Shown one piece after another: positions 6,768 through 14,296 of a stretch of 22,167 bases of DNA (its first letter is position 1; the number at the start of each line of letters is the position of its first letter). The notes under the pieces were generated by a model that saw only the letters and a program-made list of their open reading frames with translations, searched no databases and had not been told where the DNA came from. The translations under genes and the position numbers were made by a program. This DNA is from DAOTKC01 sp035449045 (GTDB lineage Bacteria; Bacillota; Clostridia; Christensenellales; CAG-917): contig DAOTKC010000024.1 of NCBI GenBank assembly GCA_035449045.1, positions 1 through 22,167 of the forward strand, written 5' to 3'.

Positions 6768-7358
6768 ATGCCGAAATTCATGATTTTGATTGCCGTCCTC
6801 GCGTTGCCCGTGGTGTCGGGGCTGGCTTACTACGCTTCCACGGACACCCCCCGCGCAAAGAGCGCGGCGCCGCGCCATTTCTTCGTCAACGCCATCGAAA
6901 ACGGAACGACGCTGGGTTTTAACACGCTTAACGAGGGCTCGATGTCGCCCGAATGGGGCGAGCCCACCGACCCGCCCTATCCCATGGCCTACAACACCGA
7001 GGAAAACGCCGCAACGTCTGCGGCCAAGGATATTTACGACGCTTTGACCGACGACTATATAGAGCTTTACGAGACCTATATTTCCAAAAAACCGATTGTT
7101 TCCAATTTACCCGCTAAAAAGCTTGAAAGATATATGACAATCTACAAATGCTCGGCGAGCAAGATGAAAGTGTCACTTCTTTTCCAAAATCTTCTGTCAT
7201 TAAACGGCAAGGACGAGCCGCTTTCGGCGATAACCTCGCTCTCCGATGCCGACTTCGTTAAAAAACTCACCACCGAGATGAAAAACTACCTCGACTCGCT
7301 GCCCCAAGCCGAACGCGACGCCATCAACAACGCCTTTAAAAAAATACGCGGCAATTAA
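6768..7358 (+). CDS. Secreted or membrane-anchored protein of unknown function
   Basis: I do not recognise this 196-residue protein. It has a short positively charged start and one hydrophobic stretch (about residues 4-23), then a hydrophilic chain, so it is either cleaved by signal peptidase or stays N-terminally anchored outside the cell; no lipobox cysteine is seen. The middle (about 40-75) is rich in Gly, Pro, Asn and acidic residues. The C-terminal half is predicted mostly helical with many Lys, Asp and Leu and a single Cys. AAGGAG lies seven bases before the ATG. It is divergent from greA and isolated. I could not find a convincing sigma-A promoter; two TTTTGAATG copies (near 6693 and 6724) are visible upstream. 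A long hairpin region follows the stop. Confidence 0.75.
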   Translation: MPKFMILIAVLALPVVSGLAYYASTDTPRAKSAAPRHFFVNAIENGTTLGFNTLNEGSMSPEWGEPTDPPYPMAYNTEENAATSAAKDIYDALTDDYIELYETYISKKPIVSNLPAKKLERYMTIYKCSASKMKVSLLFQNLLSLNGKDEPLSAITSLSDADFVKKLTTEMKNYLDSLPQAERDAINNAFKKIRGN

Positions 7359-7375
7359 AGGACGGAATTACGCAA

Positions 7376-7475
7376 ATGGCGCAGGGCCGTGTTAGCTGTC
7401 GTCGTCGTGAGGGAGTCATTTATTGCAATAAACTCCCGCCGCCTCCTCGACGAGCCTTGCCCCGCATCTATTTTT
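7376..7475 (+). other. Long imperfect hairpin after the secreted-protein gene (terminator or structured RNA)
   Basis: A central stem pairs GGGAGT (7411-7416) with ACTCCC (7432-7437) around an AT-rich inner palindrome. Outward, TCGTCG copies (7399-7407) can pair with CGACGA (7448-7453), and GCAGGGC (7381-7387) faces GCCTTGCCC (7454-7462). A T-rich run follows at 7468-7475. It may simply be an unusually long terminator. Confidence 0.4.
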
Positions 7476-7667
7476 CCGATTCCGCATTAGAAGTAATTTT
7501 TACTTTTATTTAAATAATCAGCTTGAGTAAAGATATTAAAATTCGAATAAAAATAAAACAAAACGCACTAAAACTGTAAAAAATAAGGAGAAAAGCTACC
7601 GCAAGCAACCGTCTAATAAAAGATATTTATCGGTTTAACCTTATTTAATTACATTGAAAACCATACA
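7476..7667. other. AT-rich intergenic stretch with no gene seen
   Basis: This is the rest of the 402-base gap between the secreted-protein gene and the ferredoxin gene. It is strongly AT-rich. An AAGGAG-like run near 7585 has no start codon at a useful distance. I see no tRNA, riboswitch or coding sequence. Confidence 0.6.
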
Positions 7668-7707
7668 AAAAGCGGGTTTTTGAAGTAAATCAAAAGAACC
7701 CGCTTTT
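7662..7707 (-). terminator. Terminator of the ferredoxin gene (stem also readable on plus strand)
   Basis: AAAAGCGGGTT (7668-7678) and AACCCGCTTTT (7697-7707) form an 11-bp stem with an 18-base loop. On the minus strand the stem ends in a T-tract. It is about 55 bases past the ferredoxin stop. Confidence 0.75.
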
Positions 7708-7760
7708 GGTTTGTTTGCCGAGTGTAATCTAAATGTGATATGTAACCGCCGAAGAGCTCG

Positions 7761-7928
7761 TCACTTACTTATCGCGGAAACGGGGCAGACGTCGGCGCAG
7801 GCGCCGCATTCCACGCAAAGCTCGGGGTCAATTTCAAATTTTCCGTCGCCCTCGGATATCGCTCCGACGGGACAGGTGTCGGCGCAGCTGCCGCAAGAAA
7901 TGCATTCATCGCTTATCACGTAAGCCAT
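7761..7928 (-). CDS. 2[4Fe-4S] ferredoxin
   Basis: This is a small clostridial-type electron carrier of 55 residues. It has two classical cluster motifs, CISCGSCADTCP (Cys9, 12, 15, 19) and CVECGACADVCP (Cys38, 41, 44, 48), which supply all eight ligands for two [4Fe-4S] clusters. The ATG at 7928-7926 is preceded by AAGGAG seven bases upstream; an open frame extends upstream to 8039 but adds an AT-encoded hydrophobic segment with no SD, so the short start is preferred. A good promoter sits directly upstream and a terminator downstream, so the gene is monocistronic. The redox partner cannot be told from context. It points to an anaerobic lifestyle. Confidence 0.95.
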   Translation of the reverse strand: MAYVISDECISCGSCADTCPVGAISEGDGKFEIDPELCVECGACADVCPVSAISK

Positions 7929-7962
7929 AGTATAATCTCCTTTAAGAACTTGATTATAAAAA

Positions 7963-7991
7963 ATTATAGCACCGATTAATAAAAAAATCAA
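7963..7991 (-). promoter_or_regulatory. Sigma-A promoter of the ferredoxin gene
   Basis: TTGATT (7991-7986), 17 bases, perfect TATAAT (7968-7963) on the minus strand, about 25 bases before the SD. Confidence 0.85.
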
Positions 7992-8017
7992 TATTATTTT
8001 ATTTTTTGAGGCTTGAC

Positions 8018-8050
8018 AAAATGCTTCAAATCGAGGCACCTCGGCATTTT
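8018..8050. repeat. Two-part inverted repeat between ferredoxin and helicase genes
   Basis: AAAATGC (8018-8024) pairs with GCATTTT (8044-8050), and inside it CGAGG (8032-8036) pairs with CCTCG (8039-8043), with a 7-base bulge on one side. It lies between the two divergent promoters and could be an operator or insulating terminator. Confidence 0.35.
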
Positions 8051-8099
8051 CTTGCGGTATTAAACAACAAATAATTAAATATCCGTTTTTTAATATTTA

Positions 8100-8128
8100 T
8101 TGCATTTCGGTGTCTTTTGTGATAGCAT
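8100..8128 (+). promoter_or_regulatory. Probable promoter of the helicase gene, very close to the start codon
   Basis: TTGCAT (8100-8105), 17 bases, TAGCAT (8123-8128). Both hexamers are imperfect. Transcription would start near 8135, leaving only about eight bases before the ATG at 8143. Confidence 0.5.
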
Positions 8129-8142
8129 AAATTCGATAGATT

Positions 8143-11100
8143 ATGGAAAAACCTGTTGAAAAATCGACGTTGAAATTAGAAATCGCGGTCGTGCCAATGA
8201 TAGGCTACGCGCATTACGCGAGCGCAAGGCCGCTTTTTCGGCGGTTTTACGTCAGAAACACGCGCGACGAGGCGATATCCGAGGTAGAAATTAAGGCGGA
8301 ATCCGATTTTACGCTGCCGTTTTCCATTAGGGGCGGCGTCCTTCCCGCCAAAACTACCGTCAATTTCGACGTCGCGCCCGAGCTTTCGCCCTCATTTTTC
8401 GCTACTTTGGACGAGTCGGCGTCTTCCGAAGTCAAAATCGAAATAAGAGCGGGCGGAAAAATTCTCGCTTCCCTCGCGCTTCCCGTCAGGCTTTTGGGCT
8501 ATAACGAATATTGCGGCGCGGCGCAGGAGGCCGAGCTTTTGGCCGCATTCGTTCCCGACCTTTCGCCCCTCGCCCAGAAAATTTTAAAATCGGCCGAGCT
8601 GACGCTCAAAAAATGGAACGTCGCGCTCGACACTTCATCGGGCTATAAAAAGCTCGACAACAACGAGGCGCGCTACTTCGGCGCCGCCGTTTTTTCGGCT
8701 GTGCAGGAGCTTGCATTCGACGAACTGCCGAGTAAAGTTATCTCCCAGCCCCATCTCATTTCCGACCACCGCGAAATTATGTCGGCGGGCAAGGCCACAC
8801 CGCTCGAGGCCGCCCTCTTTTACGCCTCGGCAATCAGGGCGGCGGGGTTAAACCCCATCGTCGCCGTCGGCGAAGGCTTTGTTTTGGGCGGGCTTTGGCT
8901 GGTTGACAAGAGCCTCAACGACTCGGTAACCACCGATGCCGCCGAGCTTCTCCGCCGCATGGGCGAGGGCGTCAACGAAATCGCCCTCTTCGACGTCAAA
9001 AACCTTTTCAACGGCTATGCCACCCGCTTTTCCTCCGCCGAGGAAGCCGCCGTTCAGGCGCTGTCGGATTCGAGACGGCTGGATTTTGCGCTGGACGTCA
9101 AACGCGCCCGGGCAGGCGGCGTAGCGCCGCTGCCCCAACGCGTAAAGACGCGTCAGGGCTATCGGGTGATTCCTCCCGAGACCTACGACACCTCGCACCT
9201 GCCCGAGGCCGTAAAGACCTTCGCCGGCAAGGATTTGAGGGTGGCGGGAAGCCGCGAAAAGCAGTGGGAGCGGCGGTTGCTCGACCTTTCCTTAAAAAAT
9301 TCGCTTCTTAACTTCAAAGACGCCGCCGCGGTTCGGCTTTTGGTGTCCGGACTCAAGAAGGTTTCCGACGCGCTCAAGGAAAAGCGCGCCCTCGCCGTTG
9401 CCGAAGCGCCGCAGGAGCTAGGTAAGCTTTTATCGGGCATTCAAAAATATGAAACCGACCTTACGCGCCCGCCTGTGTCCACCCTCTTCGAGGTGGAGTT
9501 AAAAAACGACAGGCTGAGAAGCTTTTTGGACCAAAAGACGCTTTCCGCCGCGCTGACGGCGCTCTACCGAAAGGACCGCACTTTCACCGAGGAGACGGGC
9601 GCGTCCTCGCTCTATCTGGCGCTGGGCTTTTTGAAATGGTTTGAAAAAGAGGATAAAAAGCGGCCGCACTACGCTCCGATAATTCTTTGTCCCGTTACGC
9701 TTAAGCGGGATTTACCCTCGCGGGGCTTCAAGCTTGCGCTGAGAGAGGACGATATAAGCGTCAATACCACGCTGCTCGAGTATTTAAAGCAGGAATTCGG
9801 GCTGGATATTCGCGGGCTTGCCGAGCTTGCCGCCGACGACACCGACGAAATTTTGGCGCGGATTAAGAGCGAAGTTTTGGCGTTTGAGGGCTGGAGCATA
9901 ACGCGCGACGCTTATCTGGCATCCCTCACCTTCTCGCGCTATATGCTTTGGCACGACCTCAAAAACCATATCGACGAGATTAAAAAGAATTCCGTCGTCA
10001 AGGCTATTTTGGAGGGCGGAGGATTGAGCGAGGGAAGCTTGGATTCCGCCGTCAATCCCGACAGCGTCTACACCAGCGACAAGGTCTATTTGCCGATAAA
10101 CGCCGACAGCTCGCAGTTTGCCGCCATCGTCGACTGCTCCAAAAAGAGCTTCGTGCTGCACGGCCCGCCCGGCACCGGCAAATCGCAGACGATAACCAAC
10201 ATGATTGCCTGCTCTCTTGCCCGCGGAAGGCGGGTGCTTTTTGTCGCCGAAAAGGCCGCCGCGTTGTCGGTTGTCAAAAGCAGGCTGGAGGAAATAGGCA
10301 TAGCCGATTTCTGCCTTGAGTTGCATAGCAGCAAGGCCGATAAGCTCGACGTCGCCGAGCGGCTGATGGCAACGCTCAAGCTTGCCGACGCCGCCGAAAC
10401 CCCCATGTTCTTAAAGCGCGCGGGCGAGCTCTCGGCGCTGGCGCTCAACATTTCGGAGACGGCCGACGCCATTCACAAGCAACGCAAGCTGGGAATATCG
10501 GTCTACGAGGGCGCCGTCAAATATCTGGAATATCAAAACGCGCCCGACCTTCTCGAAATCGACGCCTCTTTCTACGAAAAGCTTAACGGCACGCTGTTTG
10601 AGAGCTTCGAGAGCAAGCTTTCCGAGCTTGCCGCAGCGGCGGGCGAGTTCGGCGACGTCAGAAAGTCGCCCTTCAAGAACGCCAATCTCACCAAATACAG
10701 CGCAGGCATCCGCGCCCGTGCCGAGGTTTTCTTAAAGCTTTACTTAGAGGAGCTCGCCTACGTCAGAAAGTCCGCAGACCTCTGCCTCTCGGTGTTCGGC
10801 GCCAAGGTTCGAACGCTCAGCAAAAAGCGGCTCGACGACCTTTACAAGCTGTCGCGGATTTTATTTGAGGCGGGCAACGACATAACGCCGGTGTTGACGC
10901 AACCCAACACGGGAGAAATTCTCTCCATTCTTGCCTCCTACAAAGAAATAGCGGCAAAATACGGTCAGGTTGCCGAGCGTTACAATGCCGAGTTTAAGGG
11001 GCTTCCCGACAACATAAACTACGACATGCTCCAAGCCGATTTGGAGTTTTCGGGCGGCAAGAGCGATAAATACTTAAATTATGTGATGCGCCGCCTCCGC

Positions 11101-13809
11101 CGTGAAGCAAGAAAGCCGCTCGACAAATTCAAGTCGGATTATTATTTGCGTTTGCTTTTGTTGCTTCAGCGCTACGGCCGCGCCCTTTCCGAAAAATCGC
11201 AAGAGCTCTCCCGCGCCCTTCCCGCGCTGGGCGGCATAGACGCGCCGCGCGTCATAAAAATCATCGAGGCGTTCGACGTCATGTATCGCCTCGCCGAAAA
11301 CGTCTACACCGACTTTGACCGCGCATCCTTCGACTCGGCGGTGAAAGAGATAGCCGAGCACAAGACCTACGACGCGCTGAAGAAATTCGCGGCGGCCTAC
11401 CGCTCGCTGGGCGAAACCGAGGCGGCCTTCGTTGAGCTTTTTAATTTTCAGGGCGCGCTGAACGAGATAGAGGACGACTACTTTGAGTTCATGAGCAAAA
11501 AACTGGACGCCATGTCCGACGCGCTCTATCTTTTGCCCGCTTGGGTCAAGTTTAACGTGCTTTCCCGTGAATGCGCCGACGCCGGAATGTCCTTTGCCGT
11601 CAAGGCGCTCTCCGAGGGCAGGCTCAAGGGCGACGACCTCATCCGCTGTTTTAAAAAGAACGTCTATAAAAATTTCGTCGAAGGCGAGATAGCGCTCGAC
11701 GAAAAGCTTGCCGAGTTTTCCTCGGCATCCCTCGAGGAGCTCATCGAGCGGTTTAAACGGCTGTCCGACGAGTTTTTGGAGCTCACCAAAAAGGAAGTTT
11801 ACCACAAACTTATCGAGCGGCTTTCGGATGGCGATGAAGAGAAGGTGGCGCTTGAAAAACTAACTCTCGCCCGCGCCGTTAAGAGTCGCATGAAGGGGAT
11901 AACACTAAGAAAGCTGTTCTCCGAAATCCCCAAGATTTTGAAGCGCGCCGCGCCGTGCATGCTGATGAGTCCGGTTTCGGCGGCGCAATATCTTGATTTT
12001 GACGCTGACAAGTTCGACCTCGTCGTCTTCGACGAGGCGTCGCAGGTTCCTACCGCGGAAGCGGTGGGCGCCATCGCGAGGGGCAACATCACCGTCATCG
12101 TCGGCGACGAGAACCAACTGCCGCCGACCTCCTTCTTTATGTCGGACTACGCCGACCCCGACAACCCCGAGGACGAGGACCTCGACAGCATTCTGGACGA
12201 TGCGATAGCGGCAGGTCTTGCCGAAAGGCGGTTGCTCTGGCACTATCGGAGCAAGCACGAGAGCCTTATCGCTTTCTCAAACGCCATGTATTATCAGAAC
12301 AAGCTGCTGACCTTCCCCTCGCCCAACGACCTCGAGAGCAAGGTATTCTTCCACTACGTCGAGGGCGTCTACGACCGCGGCGGCAACAAGACCAACGAGG
12401 AGGAGGCCTCGGCGCTCGTCGAAGCCGTCATAGCCAAACTCTCCGACTCCGCCTCGGCGCAAAGCATAGGGATAGTGACTTTCAACAGCGCCCAGCAGGC
12501 GCTCATCGAGGACAAGCTCGCCGCCGCCATAGCCTCGGCGGGATTAGAGGCGCGCGCCTACTTTGGGCCGGAGCCGCTTTTTGTCAAAAATCTCGAAAAC
12601 GTGCAGGGCGACGAGCGCGACATAATCTTCTTCTCGGTGGGCTACGGCCCGGACAAATATTCCCGCCTGTCGCTCAACTTCGGCCCGCTCAATCAGCAGG
12701 GCGGCTTCAGGCGGTTAAACGTCGCTATAACGCGCGCCAAAAGCGAGATGCACCTGTTTTCCTCGATAACTGCCGATATGATTGACTTGAGCAAGACCTC
12801 GTCCAAGGGCGTGTTCGGACTCAAGGCGTTTTTGGAGTTTGCCGAAAAGGGCAAGACGATGCTGGCGCTCGACGCCGCCGAAATAAAATCAGAGGAAGGC
12901 GCCATAGGCGACTTTATCGCCGCCGAGCTCAAAAAGGAGGGAGTGCGGTGCCGTCCCTCGGTGGGCGCCGGCGTCTTTAAAATCGACGTCGCGGTAGAGG
13001 ATTCCTTAGATCCCGGCCGCTATGTTTTAGCCATTCTTTGCGACAGCAAGGAAGCCTGCGAGGTAAAGAGCGTCCGTGACCGCTTCGTTTCCGAAGTTAA
13101 AATCCTAAAGCAGCTGGGCTGGAACGTCTATCGCATGTGGACGACCAACTTTTTGCAAAACCCCAAGCGCGAGATAAAGAAGGTCAAGGCGCACCTTGAA
13201 AAGCTGAAGGCGCAGAGAGAAGGAAAGGCTAAGGCGGAGCCCGACGCGCGCTATAAAAAGGAATATAAAGCCTATCCCGTCCGGCCGCTTGCAAAGGCCG
13301 GCCCCGACTATCTTTTAAACGCCAAAAACGAGGCGGCGGCGGCACAAAAAATCGAGGCCGTCATAAATGCCGAGCAGCCGATAGCAAAGCCGCTCCTTTT
13401 AAAAAGGCTTTACGCCGTTTATAATATTACCAAGGCAAACGCCAAGGCAACCGCAAGCCTTTTAAAAATCTTAGGGGACAGCTTCTCGGGCACTCTCGAA
13501 AGGTTTTTGAGCTCGGAGTTTTTGTATTACGATGTGCCTACTTTCGACAGCTACCGCATGAGGAACGAGGAGACGGGCAAGCGCGCCGCCGAAGAAATCC
13601 ACCCCGCCGAGTTTGTGGCCGCGGCGAAGGCCGTTCTGGAGAAAAACGGCGCCATGAATCGCGCCGAGCTGATTGCCGAAACGCTGAAAGCGATGCGCTT
13701 CCCGCCCAAGGCCGCAAAAGAGGGGCAGGGCTACGCCGGCATGGCACTGGACTACGGAATTAAGCGCGGCATACTGATTGCCTCGCTTGATAATAAAATC
13801 ACCATCTAG
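8143..13809 (+). CDS. Giant DUF4011 / SF1 (COG1112-type) helicase with degenerate transglutaminase-like and nuclease-like domains
   Basis: The 1888-residue product has this order: a beta-rich N-terminal domain (about 8-118); a transglutaminase-like fold (about 135-290); DUF4011 (from about 371, with WERRLLDLSLKNSLLNF); an SF1 helicase core split by a long helical region (about 760-1250); a Vsr/MTES_1575-like nuclease domain (about 1588-1690); and a DUF3320-like C-terminus (about 1755-1888). Helicase motifs are complete: Walker A GPPGTGKS (674-681), Walker B DEAS (1297-1300), GDENQLPP (1321-1328), HYRSKH (1367), VQGDERD (1487) and NVAITRAK (1526). The expected Cys and His of the transglutaminase-like domain read Pro220 and Phe246, and the nuclease's expected EC-D reads LCD (Leu1632) while D1615 remains. 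There is no SD. Codon choice matches the neighbours, so recent transfer is not indicated. Relatives are often linked to defence or DNA/RNA maintenance; the role here is inferred only. Confidence 0.9.
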   Translation: MEKPVEKSTLKLEIAVVPMIGYAHYASARPLFRRFYVRNTRDEAISEVEIKAESDFTLPFSIRGGVLPAKTTVNFDVAPELSPSFFATLDESASSEVKIEIRAGGKILASLALPVRLLGYNEYCGAAQEAELLAAFVPDLSPLAQKILKSAELTLKKWNVALDTSSGYKKLDNNEARYFGAAVFSAVQELAFDELPSKVISQPHLISDHREIMSAGKATPLEAALFYASAIRAAGLNPIVAVGEGFVLGGLWLVDKSLNDSVTTDAAELLRRMGEGVNEIALFDVKNLFNGYATRFSSAEEAAVQALSDSRRLDFALDVKRARAGGVAPLPQRVKTRQGYRVIPPETYDTSHLPEAVKTFAGKDLRVAGSREKQWERRLLDLSLKNSLLNFKDAAAVRLLVSGLKKVSDALKEKRALAVAEAPQELGKLLSGIQKYETDLTRPPVSTLFEVELKNDRLRSFLDQKTLSAALTALYRKDRTFTEETGASSLYLALGFLKWFEKEDKKRPHYAPIILCPVTLKRDLPSRGFKLALREDDISVNTTLLEYLKQEFGLDIRGLAELAADDTDEILARIKSEVLAFEGWSITRDAYLASLTFSRYMLWHDLKNHIDEIKKNSVVKAILEGGGLSEGSLDSAVNPDSVYTSDKVYLPINADSSQFAAIVDCSKKSFVLHGPPGTGKSQTITNMIACSLARGRRVLFVAEKAAALSVVKSRLEEIGIADFCLELHSSKADKLDVAERLMATLKLADAAETPMFLKRAGELSALALNISETADAIHKQRKLGISVYEGAVKYLEYQNAPDLLEIDASFYEKLNGTLFESFESKLSELAAAAGEFGDVRKSPFKNANLTKYSAGIRARAEVFLKLYLEELAYVRKSADLCLSVFGAKVRTLSKKRLDDLYKLSRILFEAGNDITPVLTQPNTGEILSILASYKEIAAKYGQVAERYNAEFKGLPDNINYDMLQADLEFSGGKSDKYLNYVMRRLRREARKPLDKFKSDYYLRLLLLLQRYGRALSEKSQELSRALPALGGIDAPRVIKIIEAFDVMYRLAENVYTDFDRASFDSAVKEIAEHKTYDALKKFAAAYRSLGETEAAFVELFNFQGALNEIEDDYFEFMSKKLDAMSDALYLLPAWVKFNVLSRECADAGMSFAVKALSEGRLKGDDLIRCFKKNVYKNFVEGEIALDEKLAEFSSASLEELIERFKRLSDEFLELTKKEVYHKLIERLSDGDEEKVALEKLTLARAVKSRMKGITLRKLFSEIPKILKRAAPCMLMSPVSAAQYLDFDADKFDLVVFDEASQVPTAEAVGAIARGNITVIVGDENQLPPTSFFMSDYADPDNPEDEDLDSILDDAIAAGLAERRLLWHYRSKHESLIAFSNAMYYQNKLLTFPSPNDLESKVFFHYVEGVYDRGGNKTNEEEASALVEAVIAKLSDSASAQSIGIVTFNSAQQALIEDKLAAAIASAGLEARAYFGPEPLFVKNLENVQGDERDIIFFSVGYGPDKYSRLSLNFGPLNQQGGFRRLNVAITRAKSEMHLFSSITADMIDLSKTSSKGVFGLKAFLEFAEKGKTMLALDAAEIKSEEGAIGDFIAAELKKEGVRCRPSVGAGVFKIDVAVEDSLDPGRYVLAILCDSKEACEVKSVRDRFVSEVKILKQLGWNVYRMWTTNFLQNPKREIKKVKAHLEKLKAQREGKAKAEPDARYKKEYKAYPVRPLAKAGPDYLLNAKNEAAAAQKIEAVINAEQPIAKPLLLKRLYAVYNITKANAKATASLLKILGDSFSGTLERFLSSEFLYYDVPTFDSYRMRNEETGKRAAEEIHPAEFVAAAKAVLEKNGAMNRAELIAETLKAMRFPPKAAKEGQGYAGMALDYGIKRGILIASLDNKITI

Positions 13810-13935
13810 TTTTGCTATACTGTTAGAAGAAATTACCAAATTGCTCATAGGCGCGGAACCGTTCGCAAAATGCGTGATAAGGAGCGGTTTTTCGTGAAAG
13901 AAGGTTTTTGAGCGCGGCTCAATCAGGGGGTAAAA

Positions 13936-14208
13936 ATGCTCCAAAATAAAAAACTTGTGTTTTTGACGTGGCTTCTACTAGCGCTGACCGACGTGCTGCT
14001 TTTGACGTTTTGGTTTGTCGACGTCGAGAAGTGGGTGGAGATTTTGTTCGGCGGCATGAGCATTCTTCTGACCGCCGCCGTCGTCATAATTTCGGTCATC
14101 GGCCTTTCCGAAGCGAGCAAGCGGGAGAAGGCCGATGTCGGTTCGCGGCGAGAGCAGACGGACGCCGAGGCCGCTTCCGCAGACGCGGACATAACCGATA
14201 AAGAATAG
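13936..14208 (+). CDS. Small two-helix membrane protein, function unknown
   Basis: The 90-residue product has two hydrophobic segments (about 7-28 and 35-57) joined by a short acidic/aromatic loop (DVEKWVEILFGG). A charged, probably cytoplasmic tail rich in Lys, Arg, Asp, Glu and Ala follows. I recognise no named family. A GGGGG SD-like run lies five bases before the ATG. It starts 126 bases after the helicase gene, with only a weak AACCG/CGGTT hairpin between them, while a better terminator follows it at 14213-14241. Co-transcription with the helicase is therefore plausible. It could be a helicase-associated membrane partner or an unrelated small protein. Confidence 0.75.
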   Translation: MLQNKKLVFLTWLLLALTDVLLLTFWFVDVEKWVEILFGGMSILLTAAVVIISVIGLSEASKREKADVGSRREQTDAEAASADADITDKE

Positions 14209-14212
14209 CCTT

Positions 14213-14241
14213 TCGCCCCTTTTGGGACGATTTTATTTTTT
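14213..14241 (+). terminator. Intrinsic terminator after the two-helix membrane protein gene
   Basis: TCGCCCC (14213-14219), loop TTTT, GGGACGA (14224-14230) with one C-A mismatch, followed by TTTTATTTTTT (14231-14241). It probably ends the helicase/membrane-protein transcript. Confidence 0.7.
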
Positions 14242-14265
14242 GGCATATTTAGGCTTAATTTTAAA

Positions 14266-14296
14266 CATACTAAGCACAAAAAGGAGGCTTAGTATG
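14266..14296 (+). promoter_or_regulatory. Perfect inverted repeat containing the SD (loop) and start codon (stem) of the ferritin-like gene
   Basis: CATACTAAGC (14266-14275) is exactly complementary to GCTTAGTATG (14287-14296); the last three bases are the ATG start codon, and the 11-base loop carries AAGGAG. A further GCTTA at 14253-14257 could pair with TAAGC (14271-14275) and free the start codon. It fits a translational control hairpin or, at DNA level, an operator. Confidence 0.65.

Noticed and set aside
7476..7667. Riboswitch or tRNA in the long AT-rich gap
   Set aside because: No cloverleaf, TPsiC-like arm or known aptamer core could be recognised; the sequence is low-complexity AT.
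8013..8018. Perfect TTGACA upstream of the helicase
   Set aside because: No -10-like hexamer lies 16-18 bases downstream; that position falls in the GC-rich part of the inverted repeat.
11074..11805. 243-codon minus-strand open frame inside the helicase gene
   Set aside because: It is antisense to a confidently coding region with intact domain structure, has no SD or recognisable motif, and similar long antisense frames occur opposite most GC-rich genes here.
8143..13809. Recent horizontal acquisition of the giant helicase
   Set aside because: Codon choice and base composition look the same as in flanking housekeeping genes, and no integrase, transposase or flanking repeats are visible.
8143..13809. 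Assignment of the helicase to a named defence system such as Mokosh or Zorya
   Set aside because: The domain set differs: no phospholipase-D nuclease, kinase or motor proteins are present. Sharing a COG1112-type helicase core is not enough.
13869..13910. 13-codon mini-ORF between the helicase and membrane-protein genes
   Set aside because: It has no SD and no recognisable features; chance is sufficient.
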